Below, one piece after another: positions 9,655 through 18,047 of a stretch of DNA of 64,000 nucleotides. A program made the position numbers and the translations under genes. How positions within the stretch are numbered: position 1 is the first letter of the stretch; each line of letters opens with the position of its first letter. The DNA comes from Novosphingobium cyanobacteriorum. GTDB lineage: Bacteria; Pseudomonadota; Alphaproteobacteria; Sphingomonadales; Sphingomonadaceae. A model generated the notes under the pieces. That model was not told the origin of the DNA. It did no database searches and worked only from the letters and a program-made list of their open reading frames with translations. Where the stretch lies: NCBI RefSeq assembly GCF_029436685.1, contig NZ_JAROCY010000007.1, forward strand, positions 1 through 64,000. The letters are read 5' to 3'.

Positions 9655-11174
9655 CCCTCCACCCGGCGCAGCAGGTCATGCGGAAACACCAGCGTGAAGT
9701 CCGCGCCCGGCCCATCCGTGCGGTTGCCCGCCCGCACCTGCAGCCCCATCGCTCCGGCAAAGCCCTGCACAATGGCAAGGCCCAGCCCGGTGCCGCCGCG
9801 CCGGTCCGATCCTTCCAGCCGGGTGAACACGCCGAACACGCGCGCTTCCTCGCCCGCTGGCAGCCCCGGCCCGCGGTCCAGCACCGAAAGCGCCAGCCCT
9901 TCCGCACTCTCCTGCGCCCGCACCATGATCGGCCCGCCGCCGCCATGCTTGGCCGCATTGTCCAGCAGGTTGATCAGGCAATGGTGCAGCAGGCGCGGGT
10001 CCACCTGCACCAGCGGCAGATCGTCCGCCACCGCCATCTCGACGCGGGCGTCGGCCAGCGCGCGTGCCATGTCCTCGCAGGCGGCCGTCACCGCCTCGCG
10101 CAGGTCCACCGGCTCGCGCGCCTGCTCGATCGCCCCCGCCTCTATCCGCACCATGTCGAGCAGGTTGGCGATGAACCGCTCCAGCCGCTCCGCTTCGCCC
10201 CGCGCCAGATCGATCTGTTCGCCCTGCGCCGCATCGGCGGGCCGGATCGCCCGCAGCGCGCCCAACACCGTGGTCAATGGCGTGCGCAGGTCATGCCCCA
10301 GCGATTGCAGCAGCGCCGCGCGTAGCCGGTCGCGCTCCTGCACCTTGCCCAGCGCGATCATCTCCTCCTCGGCGGCGATCCGCGCCAGCGCCAGCCCGGT
10401 CTGGTCCAGCAGGCTTTCCAGCAGCGCGCGTTGCGCCCCGGCCAGCGGCTCTCCGGCGTCGCCACGCGCCACGCCCAGCACCGCCTGCGCCCGCCCACCG
10501 CCGCGCACCGGCAGGAACAGCCACTCGCTGGTGGTCAGCGCCGCCGCACCCGGTCCTGCGGCCTGCCCATGATCCAGGCACCACTGCGCCGCCGCGCGGT
10601 CGATCAGGTCCAGCCGCTCCACCGGCGGCGTTGCCGCCACCGGCTGCGCTTCCGCGCCCTCGTGCGCCGCCACCACCACCGTGCGCACCTCGAACTGGCG
10701 GGCGATCTCCTGCGCCAGCACCGGCCACAGCGCCGCGCGCGTGTTCAGCCCCATCAGCACGCGCGCGAACCCGGCCAGCGCCGCATCGCGATCCGCCCGG
10801 CTCTGCGCCAGCGCCGCCTGCTCGCGCACCCGCGCGGCCAGCTGGCTGCCCGTCACCGCCACGCCCAGCAGCACCAGCAGCGTCACGATGTGCGATGGCT
10901 CGGCAATGGCCAGCGTGTGGATCGGCGGAATGAAAAAGAAGTTGTACGCCAGCGTGGATACCAGCCCGGCCACGATCCCGGTCACCAGCCCGTGCCGCGT
11001 GCCGGCATACATCACCGGCACCAGATAGAGCAGCCCGATGTCGGCCAGTTCCCCCCGCGCGAACAGCACCTGCCCCGCCAGCGTCACCAGCCCCACCAGC
11101 AGCAGCGTCAGCGCATGGCCCACCGCCGTGCCCCACCGTCCCTCATCGCCCCGCGGAATCACCCCGTTCGCCAT
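9651..11174 (-). CDS. KdpD-like sensor histidine kinase lacking the N-terminal Kdp/USP domains
   Basis: A 507-residue histidine kinase. Four closely packed membrane segments (about residues 20-38, 44-58, 62-82 and 95-110) form the KdpD-type DUF4118 module. They are followed by a GAF-like region, the H-box SLGHDLRTPL with H294, the N-box NLLDNAAKHGGG and the glycine boxes DRGPGLP and GGTGLGLAIVQG. E. coli KdpD is about 894 residues, and here the ~390-residue cytosolic sensor plus universal-stress domain is missing. An upstream extension of the frame to 11447 runs through intergenic repeats, so the ATG at 11174 is preferred. It is translationally coupled to the regulator by GTGA. Confidence 0.87.
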   Translation of the reverse strand: MANGVIPRGDEGRWGTAVGHALTLLLVGLVTLAGQVLFARGELADIGLLYLVPVMYAGTRHGLVTGIVAGLVSTLAYNFFFIPPIHTLAIAEPSHIVTLLVLLGVAVTGSQLAARVREQAALAQSRADRDAALAGFARVLMGLNTRAALWPVLAQEIARQFEVRTVVVAAHEGAEAQPVAATPPVERLDLIDRAAAQWCLDHGQAAGPGAAALTTSEWLFLPVRGGGRAQAVLGVARGDAGEPLAGAQRALLESLLDQTGLALARIAAEEEMIALGKVQERDRLRAALLQSLGHDLRTPLTTVLGALRAIRPADAAQGEQIDLARGEAERLERFIANLLDMVRIEAGAIEQAREPVDLREAVTAACEDMARALADARVEMAVADDLPLVQVDPRLLHHCLINLLDNAAKHGGGGPIMVRAQESAEGLALSVLDRGPGLPAGEEARVFGVFTRLEGSDRRGGTGLGLAIVQGFAGAMGLQVRAGNRTDGPGADFTLVFPHDLLRRVEG

Positions 11175-11564
11175 CCGACGCGGCTTGCTCCCTGCTTGCG
11201 CTGCTGTCGAGGGATTTGGTGGAGGAAGGCCTTGTTCGCGGGGGCGGCGCGGATCCGGAAAAAGGATGGTTCGCGCAGAGCCCGCAAAGGGCGCAGAGAG
11301 AAGATTGGGTTTCGCGCAAAGGCGCGAAGACGCGAATGGGTTGCGCGCAGCCGCATCGCCCCCGGCAGCCCCCTGTCCCGAGGAAAACCGCTCGTGGTGA
11401 GCCTGTCGAACCACAACAGCGCAATGCCCAAAGTCCGGCGCCAGCACCCTTCAACAAGCTCAGGGTGGGCGGGGTCGGATCAAGGCTCGGGCAAAATGGA
11501 AGTGCCGGCTATCGCTCAAATGTTGCCGTTGCAGCGAGAAACCCTCCTTGGCTATGTGGCTTCG
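11175..11564. repeat. Intergenic region with a cgcgaag-type repeat and a REP pair
   Basis: This 390-bp stretch between divergently transcribed genes is mostly repeat. At 11267-11355 lies a purine-rich element (GGGCGCAGAGAGA ... CGCGAAGACGCGAA) that recurs inverted at 12841-12952. At 11391-11475 lies a two-hairpin REP unit (GTGGT...ACCAC, then CTTCAACAAGCTCAGGGTG) that recurs directly at 12671-12755. The remaining ~90 bases before the LprI-like gene presumably hold its promoter; none was recognised. Confidence 0.7.
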
Positions 11565-12008
11565 ATGTTCAAGCAATTACTTTATCTCAGCGCCGTGCTG
11601 TCCGTTCCCGCTTACGCCAGCGCACCGGACCAGTTCGCATATAAGTTCGTGACTACACCGGAAGAGGGGCCGGTTGATGCGAACATCGAGAGCCACTACA
11701 CCATCGCGTTCCGCAACTGCCAAAAGGCTGCTGTGGCAACGAGTGCGAACATCCGCTGCTTTCAAGATGAGTTTGCCCGTCAAGACCAGACGCTGAACCG
11801 CGTTTGGCAGAACGTCTTGGGGCGCTTCTCGCCTAACAACCGAGGTCGCCTAAGGTCAGCACAACGGCGCTGGGCAAACTACCGAGACCCGTTCTGCAAG
11901 TCTAAGGCAGCCGAGTTTGACAACGGGACCATAGCACCCGTCGTCTATCTTGACTGTCGCGTTGAGCAGACCATCCGGCGGGCGATTTGGCTCTCAGCGC
12001 TTCGCTGA
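11565..12008 (+). CDS. LprI/DUF1311-like secreted protein
   Basis: A 147-residue protein with a short signal peptide (MFKQLLYLSAVLSVPAYASA). A domain matching the LprI family pattern follows: CFQDEFARQDQTLNRVW, then RLRSAQRRWANYRD and a Cys, with paired cysteines at both ends of the motif. LprI proteins are periplasmic or exported, and some inhibit lysozyme; function here is inferred from the family only. The frame stays open far upstream, but that part is antisense to the sensor kinase and runs through repeats. The ATG at 11565 directly precedes the signal peptide, although its ribosome site is weak. It lies inside the repeat-bounded segment 11267-12952. Confidence 0.72.
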   Translation: MFKQLLYLSAVLSVPAYASAPDQFAYKFVTTPEEGPVDANIESHYTIAFRNCQKAAVATSANIRCFQDEFARQDQTLNRVWQNVLGRFSPNNRGRLRSAQRRWANYRDPFCKSKAAEFDNGTIAPVVYLDCRVEQTIRRAIWLSALR

Positions 12009-12083
12009 ATAGAGACACCGTTTCCACCCAAAGCAGACTGGCCACACCCGTCCAATCGCGCACCTTCCGCGGCCCTATTGTCG

Positions 12084-12572
12084 CTATGATGGCGCAGATG
12101 CTCCATTGATGGAGACAGGTTTGAGATCGCCCATTCTGTCGAAGCAAAGCGAGTTCTTCGAACGGCACTGATTGCTCGCCTTGCCGGTAATCACCACGTA
12201 TCCATGAGAATGGAAATAGGCGGCCCAGCCGAAGAACGAGGACTGCGCTGCCGGTCCGATCGAAACGGCTGGATGATCCGGGACAGGGAAGCCCGATACG
12301 TTGGTGGCCCCATTGTCCACCGCGGCGCGCATCTTCGCCATGGCGCGATCCACCTCGTCGGACTCCGCCTTGGTCCGGTAGAGCATGCAGCTCAGCGCCT
12401 CGCACTCGCCCAGGTAGCCGGTAACCACGACCGTCCGGCCGTTCAGCTGATCAATCTTCGCGATGAACTCGTCGACCGAAATGGGCTTCGTCGGACCGGC
12501 ACCGCCACACCCCGCTGTCGCCAGGACAAGGAACAGCCCGCTTGCACAACGGAGGGGTAAAGACGCTCCCAT
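12084..12572 (-). CDS. Small putative lipoprotein of unknown function
   Basis: A 162-residue protein. The start at 12572 gives MGASLPLRCASGLFLVLATA followed by GC, a signal peptide with a weak lipobox (TAGC). The mature part starts near C22, and its first third (IDQLNGRTVVVTGYLGEC) resembles a beta-rich OB-like strand pattern. Cysteines are paired (ECEALSC, CRSKNSLC). A longer frame to 12764 passes through a REP unit and is rejected. It converges with the LprI-like gene, 75 bp apart, within the same repeat-bounded cassette. No family was recognised with confidence. Confidence 0.6.
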   Translation of the reverse strand: MGASLPLRCASGLFLVLATAGCGGAGPTKPISVDEFIAKIDQLNGRTVVVTGYLGECEALSCMLYRTKAESDEVDRAMAKMRAAVDNGATNVSGFPVPDHPAVSIGPAAQSSFFGWAAYFHSHGYVVITGKASNQCRSKNSLCFDRMGDLKPVSINGASAPS

Positions 12573-13068
12573 CGGCAGAGCATACCCGCAGCCCCCTCCG
12601 CTTCCCACCAAAATCCGCGTCCTAGCGCCGCGCGCTCCACCTCCCCAAGACCTGCCAACCCCGCAAAAACCGCTCGTGGTGAGCCTGTCGAACCACAACA
12701 GCGCCACGCCCGACGCCCGGCGCCAGCACCCTTCGACAAGCTCAGGGTGAGCGGGGTTGGGCAAGACGTATCAGCAGGAAAGACCGCGCCGCAGGCGACA
12801 AACGGCCAAGTCGCCGCAGGACTGAAGCAGCAAAGCCGCTAAGCGCGACCCCTTCGCGTCTTCGCGTCTTCGCGCGAAACCCCCTCTTTTCTTCCTCCCT
12901 CTCTCTGCGCCCTCCGCGAACTCTGCGCCCTCCGCGAACTCTTTGCGAAACCAAAACCTTCCTCCCCACCCCTTAACCCCAGCGCGAAACCAACACCCGC
13001 AAACCCCGCCCATAAAGAACGCGTAAAGATTGCTGCACCGCCCATCCGACGGGCCTAGCCCCACGAGC
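12573..13068. repeat. Intergenic region with second REP pair and inverted cgcgaag-type repeat
   Basis: This 496-bp spacer upstream of kup contains a close copy (12671-12755) of the REP pair at 11391, in the same orientation. It also contains an inverted copy (12841-12952) of the element at 11267, including the doubled motif GCGCCCTCCGCGAACTCT. The kup promoter should lie in the last ~100 bases; no clear consensus was seen. Confidence 0.7.
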
Positions 13069-15012
13069 ATGGAACAAGCCCTGCCCTCGTCCGCCGCCCT
13101 CTCCCCCTCTCCCGAACCCGCCGCGCACCACCACGCCGACCACCACGGTGGCCAGGGCCTTGGCACGCTTGCCGTCGGCGCGATCGGGGTGGTGTTCGGC
13201 GATATCGGCACCAGCCCGCTCTATTCGCTGAAGGAAAGCTTCATCGGGCCGCACCCGCTGGCGGTCGATCCGGCGCATGTCTTCGGCGTGCTCTCGCTGG
13301 TGTTCTGGACGATGACCTTCATCGTCACCTTCAAGTATGTCGCCGTGATCCTGCGTGCCGACAACAAGGGCGAAGGCGGCAGCCTGGCGCTGATGGCGCT
13401 GATCGGGCGCAAGCTGGGCGAAACGCGCTGGTCGGCGGCGATGGCCATGCTCGGCCTTGTCGCCACCGCGCTGTTCTATGGCGATGCCATCATCACCCCG
13501 GCGGTCTCGGTGCTCTCTGCGGTGGAGGGGCTGGAAGTCGTCTCGCCCAGCTTCGAACATCTCGTGCTGCCGCTGTCCATCGCCATCCTGATCGGCCTCT
13601 TCGCCATCCAGTCGCGCGGCACTGCCATGGTCGGGCGGCTGTTCGGGCCGGTGATGCTGGTCTATTTCCTCGTGATCGCGGTGCTCGGCATTTCCGGCAT
13701 CGTGCAGGCGCCGGAAATCCTGTGGGCGCTCAATCCCTGGTATGCCCTCAACTTCTTTCTGCTCGATCCGCAGCTTGCCTTCCTCGCGCTCGGCTCGGTC
13801 GTCCTCGCCGTGACCGGGGCAGAGGCGCTCTATGCCGACATGGGCCACTTCGGCCGCCGTGCGATCATGGTTGCGTGGCTGTGGGTCGCCTTCCCGTGCC
13901 TGCTGCTCAACTACATGGGCCAGTCGGCGCTGCTGCTCAGGAATCCCGCGATGGTGGAGAACCCGTTCTTCCTGATGGCGCCGGAAGCCCTTCGCCTGCC
14001 GCTGGTGGTCCTGGCCACCATGGCCACCATCATCGCCAGCCAGGCGGTGATCTCGGGCGCCTACTCGGTCAGCCAGCAGGCCATCCAGCTCGGCTTCCTG
14101 CCGCGCATCCGCATCCGCCACACCAGCGCGCAGGCGGCGGGGCAGATCTATGTGCCGCTGGTCAACTGGATCCTGCTGGTGGCGGTGATCCTGCTGGTGC
14201 TCGGCTTCCGCTCCTCCTCCGCCCTCGCCTCAGCCTATGGCATCGCGGTGACGGGCACGATGTTCATCACCGCGCTGATGCTGGGCGTGCTGACCTTCGC
14301 GGTGTGGAAGTGGCACCCGCTGCTGGCCGGGCTGGTGACCGGGGCCGCGTTGCTGATCGATGGCGCCTACTTCGCCTCGAACCTCACCAAGATTCCCGAT
14401 GGCGGGTGGTTTCCGCTGCTGGTGGCGGCGGTTACCTTCACGGTGCTGACCACCTGGGCCACCGGGCGGCGCATCCTGCGCCAGCGGCTGGCCGAAGATG
14501 CGATGCCGTTCGATCTGTTCGTCGGCTCGATCGCCGGCAAGGTGCGGCGGGTGCAAGGCACCTCGGTGTTCCTCGCCTCCAACGCCGATGGCATCCCGCC
14601 CGCGCTGCTGCACAACCTGAAGCACAACCATGTCCTGCACGAACGGGTGGTGATCCTGACCGTGGTGACCGAAGGCGTGCCCCATGTCGCCCCGGCGCAG
14701 CGGCGAGAGGTGCGCCCGCTCGATCACGGCTTCTACCGCCTGGTCATCCGCGTGGGCTTCATGGACGAGGCGGACATCCCGGCGGAACTGGTGGCGGAGA
14801 CCCGCGCCGGTGGCCCGTTCAAGGCAATGGAGACCAGCTACTTCCTCGCCCGCCAGACCCTGATCGCTTCGAAGCGGCGCGATCGGCAGGGCATGGCGGT
14901 GTGGCGGGAGAAGCTGTTCGCGTGGATGGTGCGCAACGCCGAAAGCGCGATGCAGTTCTTCCGCCTGCCCACCAACCGCGTGATCGAACTGGGCAGCCAG
15001 CTGGAGATCTAG
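13069..15012 (+). CDS. kup: Kup low-affinity potassium transporter
   Basis: A 647-residue KUP/HAK/KT family potassium uptake protein of the inner membrane, thought to symport K+ with H+. Following a His-rich N-terminus (HHHADHHGG), the family signature GAIGVVFGDIGTSPLYSLKE appears near residues 38-57. About twelve membrane helices follow to about residue 460, then a C-terminal cytosolic domain. Length matches E. coli Kup (622). A TTG thirteen codons upstream is in frame, but the ATG at 13069 is preferred. It lies near the KdpD/KdpE-like pair, which suggests but does not prove a link to potassium control. It converges with modA, leaving two bases between stop codons. Confidence 0.95.
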   Translation: MEQALPSSAALSPSPEPAAHHHADHHGGQGLGTLAVGAIGVVFGDIGTSPLYSLKESFIGPHPLAVDPAHVFGVLSLVFWTMTFIVTFKYVAVILRADNKGEGGSLALMALIGRKLGETRWSAAMAMLGLVATALFYGDAIITPAVSVLSAVEGLEVVSPSFEHLVLPLSIAILIGLFAIQSRGTAMVGRLFGPVMLVYFLVIAVLGISGIVQAPEILWALNPWYALNFFLLDPQLAFLALGSVVLAVTGAEALYADMGHFGRRAIMVAWLWVAFPCLLLNYMGQSALLLRNPAMVENPFFLMAPEALRLPLVVLATMATIIASQAVISGAYSVSQQAIQLGFLPRIRIRHTSAQAAGQIYVPLVNWILLVAVILLVLGFRSSSALASAYGIAVTGTMFITALMLGVLTFAVWKWHPLLAGLVTGAALLIDGAYFASNLTKIPDGGWFPLLVAAVTFTVLTTWATGRRILRQRLAEDAMPFDLFVGSIAGKVRRVQGTSVFLASNADGIPPALLHNLKHNHVLHERVVILTVVTEGVPHVAPAQRREVRPLDHGFYRLVIRVGFMDEADIPAELVAETRAGGPFKAMETSYFLARQTLIASKRRDRQGMAVWREKLFAWMVRNAESAMQFFRLPTNRVIELGSQLEI

Positions 15013-15014
15013 GT

Positions 15015-15785
15015 TCAGCGCGCCACGAAGCCGAAGCGGCGGAGGATCGCCCGCCCAGCTCCCGAGAGCAGGAAGCGGCGGAAGGGTTCGCCATCGGGGT
15101 GGGTCGACCCCGCCAGCCGGGCGATGGGGTAGACGATCGGCGGGTGGCTGCCGGCGGGGAACACGCCGACCACCCGCACCGCCGGTTCGGCCCGCGCATC
15201 GGTGGCATAGACCACGCCCAGCGGTGCCGCGCCGCGCGCCACCAGCGCCAGCGCCGCCCGCACGTTTTCCGCCCGCGCCACCCGCGGCGCCACCGCGTCC
15301 CACAGCCCGAAGCGGGTGAGCGCCTGCCGGCCGTATCGCCCGGCGGGCACGCTGTCCGGGTCCGCCATCGCCAGCCGCCCTTCGGCGCCGAGCGCGGCCA
15401 GCAGCGGGAACCCGGGTGCGGGGTAGAGCCTGAGGCGGCTGCCCGCCGGCGCCACCAGCACCAGCGCGTTGACCGCCAGGTTGCGGCGCGTGCCAGGGGC
15501 GAGCAGGCCCTGCTGCTGCAGGGTATCGGCCCATTCCGCATCGGCGGAAACGAACAGGTCTGCCGGGGCGCCTGCCTGCACCTGCCGCGCCAGCGCGGGT
15601 GTGCCGGCGAAGCTGAGCACCGGGCGCGGGTGGCGCTTCATGGCCCAGGCGTCGGCAGCGGCGGTCAGCGCCTCCTGCATGCTCGCCGCCGCCAGCACCA
15701 GCGGCCCCTGCGGCTCGGCCCGCGCCGGCTGGACGAGGGCGAGGAGCGCGAGCAGCGCGGCAAGCAGGCGGTTCAGCAGGGGCAT
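15015..15785 (-). CDS. modA: ModA-like molybdate ABC transporter substrate-binding protein
   Basis: A 256-residue periplasmic binding protein. The signal peptide (MPLLNRLLAALLALLALVQPARA) is followed by a type II periplasmic-binding fold with ModA hallmarks: LVLAAASMQEAL, then SFAGTPALARQVQAGAPADLFVSAD, then ARGAAPLGVVYATDA. The frame extends to 15860, but the signal peptide marks 15785 as the start. No modB, modC or modE gene is adjacent, so it is an orphan within the window and the ligand (molybdate, tungstate or another oxyanion) is inferred only. Its 3' end nearly touches kup. Confidence 0.88.
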   Translation of the reverse strand: MPLLNRLLAALLALLALVQPARAEPQGPLVLAAASMQEALTAAADAWAMKRHPRPVLSFAGTPALARQVQAGAPADLFVSADAEWADTLQQQGLLAPGTRRNLAVNALVLVAPAGSRLRLYPAPGFPLLAALGAEGRLAMADPDSVPAGRYGRQALTRFGLWDAVAPRVARAENVRAALALVARGAAPLGVVYATDARAEPAVRVVGVFPAGSHPPIVYPIARLAGSTHPDGEPFRRFLLSGAGRAILRRFGFVAR

Positions 15786-15900
15786 GACCGGGACATAGAC
15801 CTGTACCGTTGCGGGAGAAAGGCTGCGTTGCTTTTGCTGGACTTGACCAAGAAAGTGCAAGATAAACCGAAGTTAACCACAATATCGGCGGGAGTGGGTG

Positions 15901-16842
15901 ATGACGATTGCAACGACGGCGACGCTGGCGGGCGACACCTGGACCAATGTGTTCACTGAAGAAACGCTGATGCTGTTCCAGTTCCAGCAGAGCGGACCGT
16001 CATCCCTGAGTGTGGACAAATCGACACTGACCTTCAGCTTCGTGGGTGGAGACACGGCGGAGTTCTTTTCCGATGCCGGCTTCGTCGACAACCTGAACGG
16101 CACGATCAATGGGGTGGACACTGGCGACACCCAGCTTTCCGCCCTGAGTTATGACCTGCTGACATTCCTGCAGACCGTGCGCGATGGGGACCTGGATGCG
16201 ATCAACCGCGCGCTGTGGGGCGGGGCCGATACGATCAACGGCGGGGCCAGCGACGACACGATCTTTGGCTTTGGCGGGGCCGACATGCTGTATGGCAACG
16301 ACGGCAACGACACCATCAACGGCGGCACCGGCAGCGACCGCATCTTTGGCGGCAACGGCAACGACATCATGGTGGGCGCAATCGGCAACGACAAGCTGAC
16401 CGGAGGGGCCGGCAACGATCGGATGAGCGGCGGCGCAGGCAACGACGTGCTGCAGGGCGGAACCGGGTTCGACCAGATGAACGGCGGCAGTGGTGTGGAC
16501 ACGTTCCGCTTCACCAACTTTGCCGACTTCGGCGCCTACAACCCCAGCAACGCGTTCGCCGCAGACTTCATCCGCGACTTTGCGCACAACGATGGCGACC
16601 TGATCGACCTGCGCTCGCTGGACGCGAACAGCACCATGGGCGGCAACCAGGACTTCACCTTCATCGGCACCGCCGCGTTCCATGCCGGCACACCGGGCGA
16701 AGTGCGGGTTCAGCAGGTAAACCCCAACAGCCCGTTCCTGTGGCAGGTGCAGTTGAGCACCGACAGCGACAACGGGGTGGAATACGCCTTTGTGATGATT
16801 GCGTTCAACGGCGCGCCGGTGGCCGCGGACTTCGTGCTGTAA
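15901..16842 (+). CDS. Small RTX calcium-binding protein, probable second T1SS substrate
   Basis: A 313-residue acidic protein without a signal peptide. The N-terminal ~110 residues are not recognised. RTX nonapeptides follow in rows (GGASDDTIFGFGG, GNDGNDTINGG, GGNGNDIMVG, GGAGNDRMSGG, GGAGNDVLQGG), then a beta-roll capping region (SGVDTFRFTNF) and the tail APVAADFVL. The tail matches the LTASDFVL end of the large VCBS protein. Both fit a shared C-terminal secretion signal read by the exporter at the left edge. The ATG at 15901 has GGGAG just upstream, and a GTG one codon earlier also fits. Its 3' end is overlapped antisense by the gene ending at 16710. Confidence 0.85.
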   Translation: MTIATTATLAGDTWTNVFTEETLMLFQFQQSGPSSLSVDKSTLTFSFVGGDTAEFFSDAGFVDNLNGTINGVDTGDTQLSALSYDLLTFLQTVRDGDLDAINRALWGGADTINGGASDDTIFGFGGADMLYGNDGNDTINGGTGSDRIFGGNGNDIMVGAIGNDKLTGGAGNDRMSGGAGNDVLQGGTGFDQMNGGSGVDTFRFTNFADFGAYNPSNAFAADFIRDFAHNDGDLIDLRSLDANSTMGGNQDFTFIGTAAFHAGTPGEVRVQQVNPNSPFLWQVQLSTDSDNGVEYAFVMIAFNGAPVAADFVL

Positions 16843-18047
16843 GCCTGCAGTCTGCCTCGACCCGGGCGGTGCGAGGTTGACACGGTTGACACAGTTACGG
16901 GCTTTGCGGCGGCGGATTTGAACTCGAGGTCGGGTGCGTCCGCTACCCCTCCACCGCCCTGTGGGCGGTCCCCCTCCCCTTCCAGGGGAGGATTGGCGGT
17001 GAGTTGGTCGAGGCGTTGGGCGCGCTGGCTGGCGCGGGTGGCGTGGGACTGAAGGATAGATTGACGGGCGCGGCGGATGTGGGCGGTGCGCAGGTCCGCC
17101 CACGCGCGATCGGGCGGCAGGTCGAGGAAATCGGCGGGCAGGCCGGCTTCGCGGGCAAGGTCAGCCAGCGCGTCTGACCCGATGGCCTCCATCGCATCGG
17201 GAAAATCGTCAGCCGCGCGCGCTTCGGCTTCGGCGACCGCATCGGCCAGCGGGATGGCTTCGGGCTGCCAGCCATGCGTTGCGGCATCCTCGCCGGAATC
17301 GAGCACCTCTTCGACCACTTCCTCGAACCTATCGGCCAGCGCGGCGGCGGGGGTCCGTTCGGCCATGCGATCGAGCCGGGCGAGATGCGCCAGCAGCAGG
17401 CGGGAATCAAAGCGCACGCGGGTGCCAACCTCCTGCCCGCGATAGAACACGCTTTCGACCACGCCGTTGAGCGCACGATCGGCCAGCACCTGCGCCGCAT
17501 GATCGCGCGCATGCACCAGCGCGGCATCCCACCCGGCGGCGAAGCGGCCATCGCGCCGCCGCCGCAGATAGGCCGCCTGCGCCGAAACCCCGACGACCGC
17601 ACAGGCGCGCCGCACCTGGCCGTGATGGGCCAATGCCTGCAGGAACCGGGCGCGGCGCGGGGCGGTGAAATCGGCGGCGCGTTCGCTGCGGGCGGGCGGC
17701 CAGTCATCGGCGAGGCTGTCCCAGGCGGCGGAGGGGGAACCCCCACCCCCACCCCCAACCCCTCCCCAATGGGGAGGGGAGCTTGAAATGCTGGCCCCTT
17801 CCCAGTGGTGAGGGGAGCTTGAAATGGTGGCCCCTTCCCGGTGGGGAGGGGAGTCTGAAGTGGTAGCGCCAGCCCACCGCGATGAAGATGGCCGTGGCGT
17901 TGGCATGGGCGCGAAGGGCGGCACGGCATCGACCCAGGCGCGCCAGTCCATCGTCCGATCATCCCCCGGCAGGCCGATATCGCCACCCGCGGGGGTGATG
18001 CCGCGGCCGAAGCCGGTTGAGCTTTCAGGGGTGCTTGCATGGTCCAT
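16710..18047 (-). CDS. HTH (terminase-small-subunit-like) protein with repeat-derived insertions
   Basis: A 445-residue protein. The conserved core (about residues 130-310) has a helix-turn-helix-like start (FLQALAHHGQVRRACAVVG, then VSAQAAYLRRR) and a helical part with FYRGQEVGTRVRFDSRLLLAHLARLDR. This type is common in sphingomonads as an uncharacterised protein. GGAG lies eight bases before the ATG. The N-terminal linker contains three in-frame 12-residue repeats encoded by DNA at 17759-17866. The C-terminus from NPPLEGEG onward is the translation of another repeat (16945-17000) and runs antisense into the RTX gene, so the original stop was probably lost. No phage genes surround it, so a terminase role is not claimed. 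Confidence 0.7.
   Translation of the reverse strand: MDHASTPESSTGFGRGITPAGGDIGLPGDDRTMDWRAWVDAVPPFAPMPTPRPSSSRWAGATTSDSPPHREGATISSSPHHWEGASISSSPPHWGGVGGGGGGSPSAAWDSLADDWPPARSERAADFTAPRRARFLQALAHHGQVRRACAVVGVSAQAAYLRRRRDGRFAAGWDAALVHARDHAAQVLADRALNGVVESVFYRGQEVGTRVRFDSRLLLAHLARLDRMAERTPAAALADRFEEVVEEVLDSGEDAATHGWQPEAIPLADAVAEAEARAADDFPDAMEAIGSDALADLAREAGLPADFLDLPPDRAWADLRTAHIRRARQSILQSHATRASQRAQRLDQLTANPPLEGEGDRPQGGGGVADAPDLEFKSAAAKPVTVSTVSTSHRPGRGRLQAYSTKSAATGAPLNAIITKAYSTPLSLSVLNCTCHRNGLLGFTC
16945..17000. repeat. REP-like GGGGAGGG-type element in the 3' part of a coding frame
   Basis: The pattern CCCCTCCACCGCCCTGTGGG ... CCCCTCCCCTTCCAGGGGAGG forms nested hairpins. It encodes the PPLEGEGDRPQGGGG stretch of the overlapping minus-strand gene, a frequent translation of such elements. 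Related elements are seen at 17759, 25064, 26040 and 52421. Confidence 0.75.
17759..17866. repeat. Three tandem 36-bp units in frame within the HTH-like gene
   Basis: Units at 17759-17794, 17795-17830 and 17831-17866 each contain a CCCC-TTCCC...GGTGGGGAGGGG hairpin followed by AGCTTGAAATG-like text. 36 is divisible by three, so the minus-strand frame is kept; each unit adds a 12-residue motif of the type S-S-P-H-W-E-G-A-x-I. Confidence 0.88.

Noticed and set aside
8950..11174. Complete kdpFABC-KdpDE operon
   Set aside because: No kdpF, kdpA, kdpB or kdpC homologue occurs in the flanking sequence.
11175..11447. A 91-codon N-terminal extension of the KdpD-like sensor
   Set aside because: It reads through the REP pair and the cgcgaag-type repeat, so it is not protein-coding.
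13722..15959. A 745-codon plus-strand frame overlapping kup and modA
   Set aside because: It is a shifted frame of kup running antisense through modA, rich in Arg/Gly/Pro with no family match.
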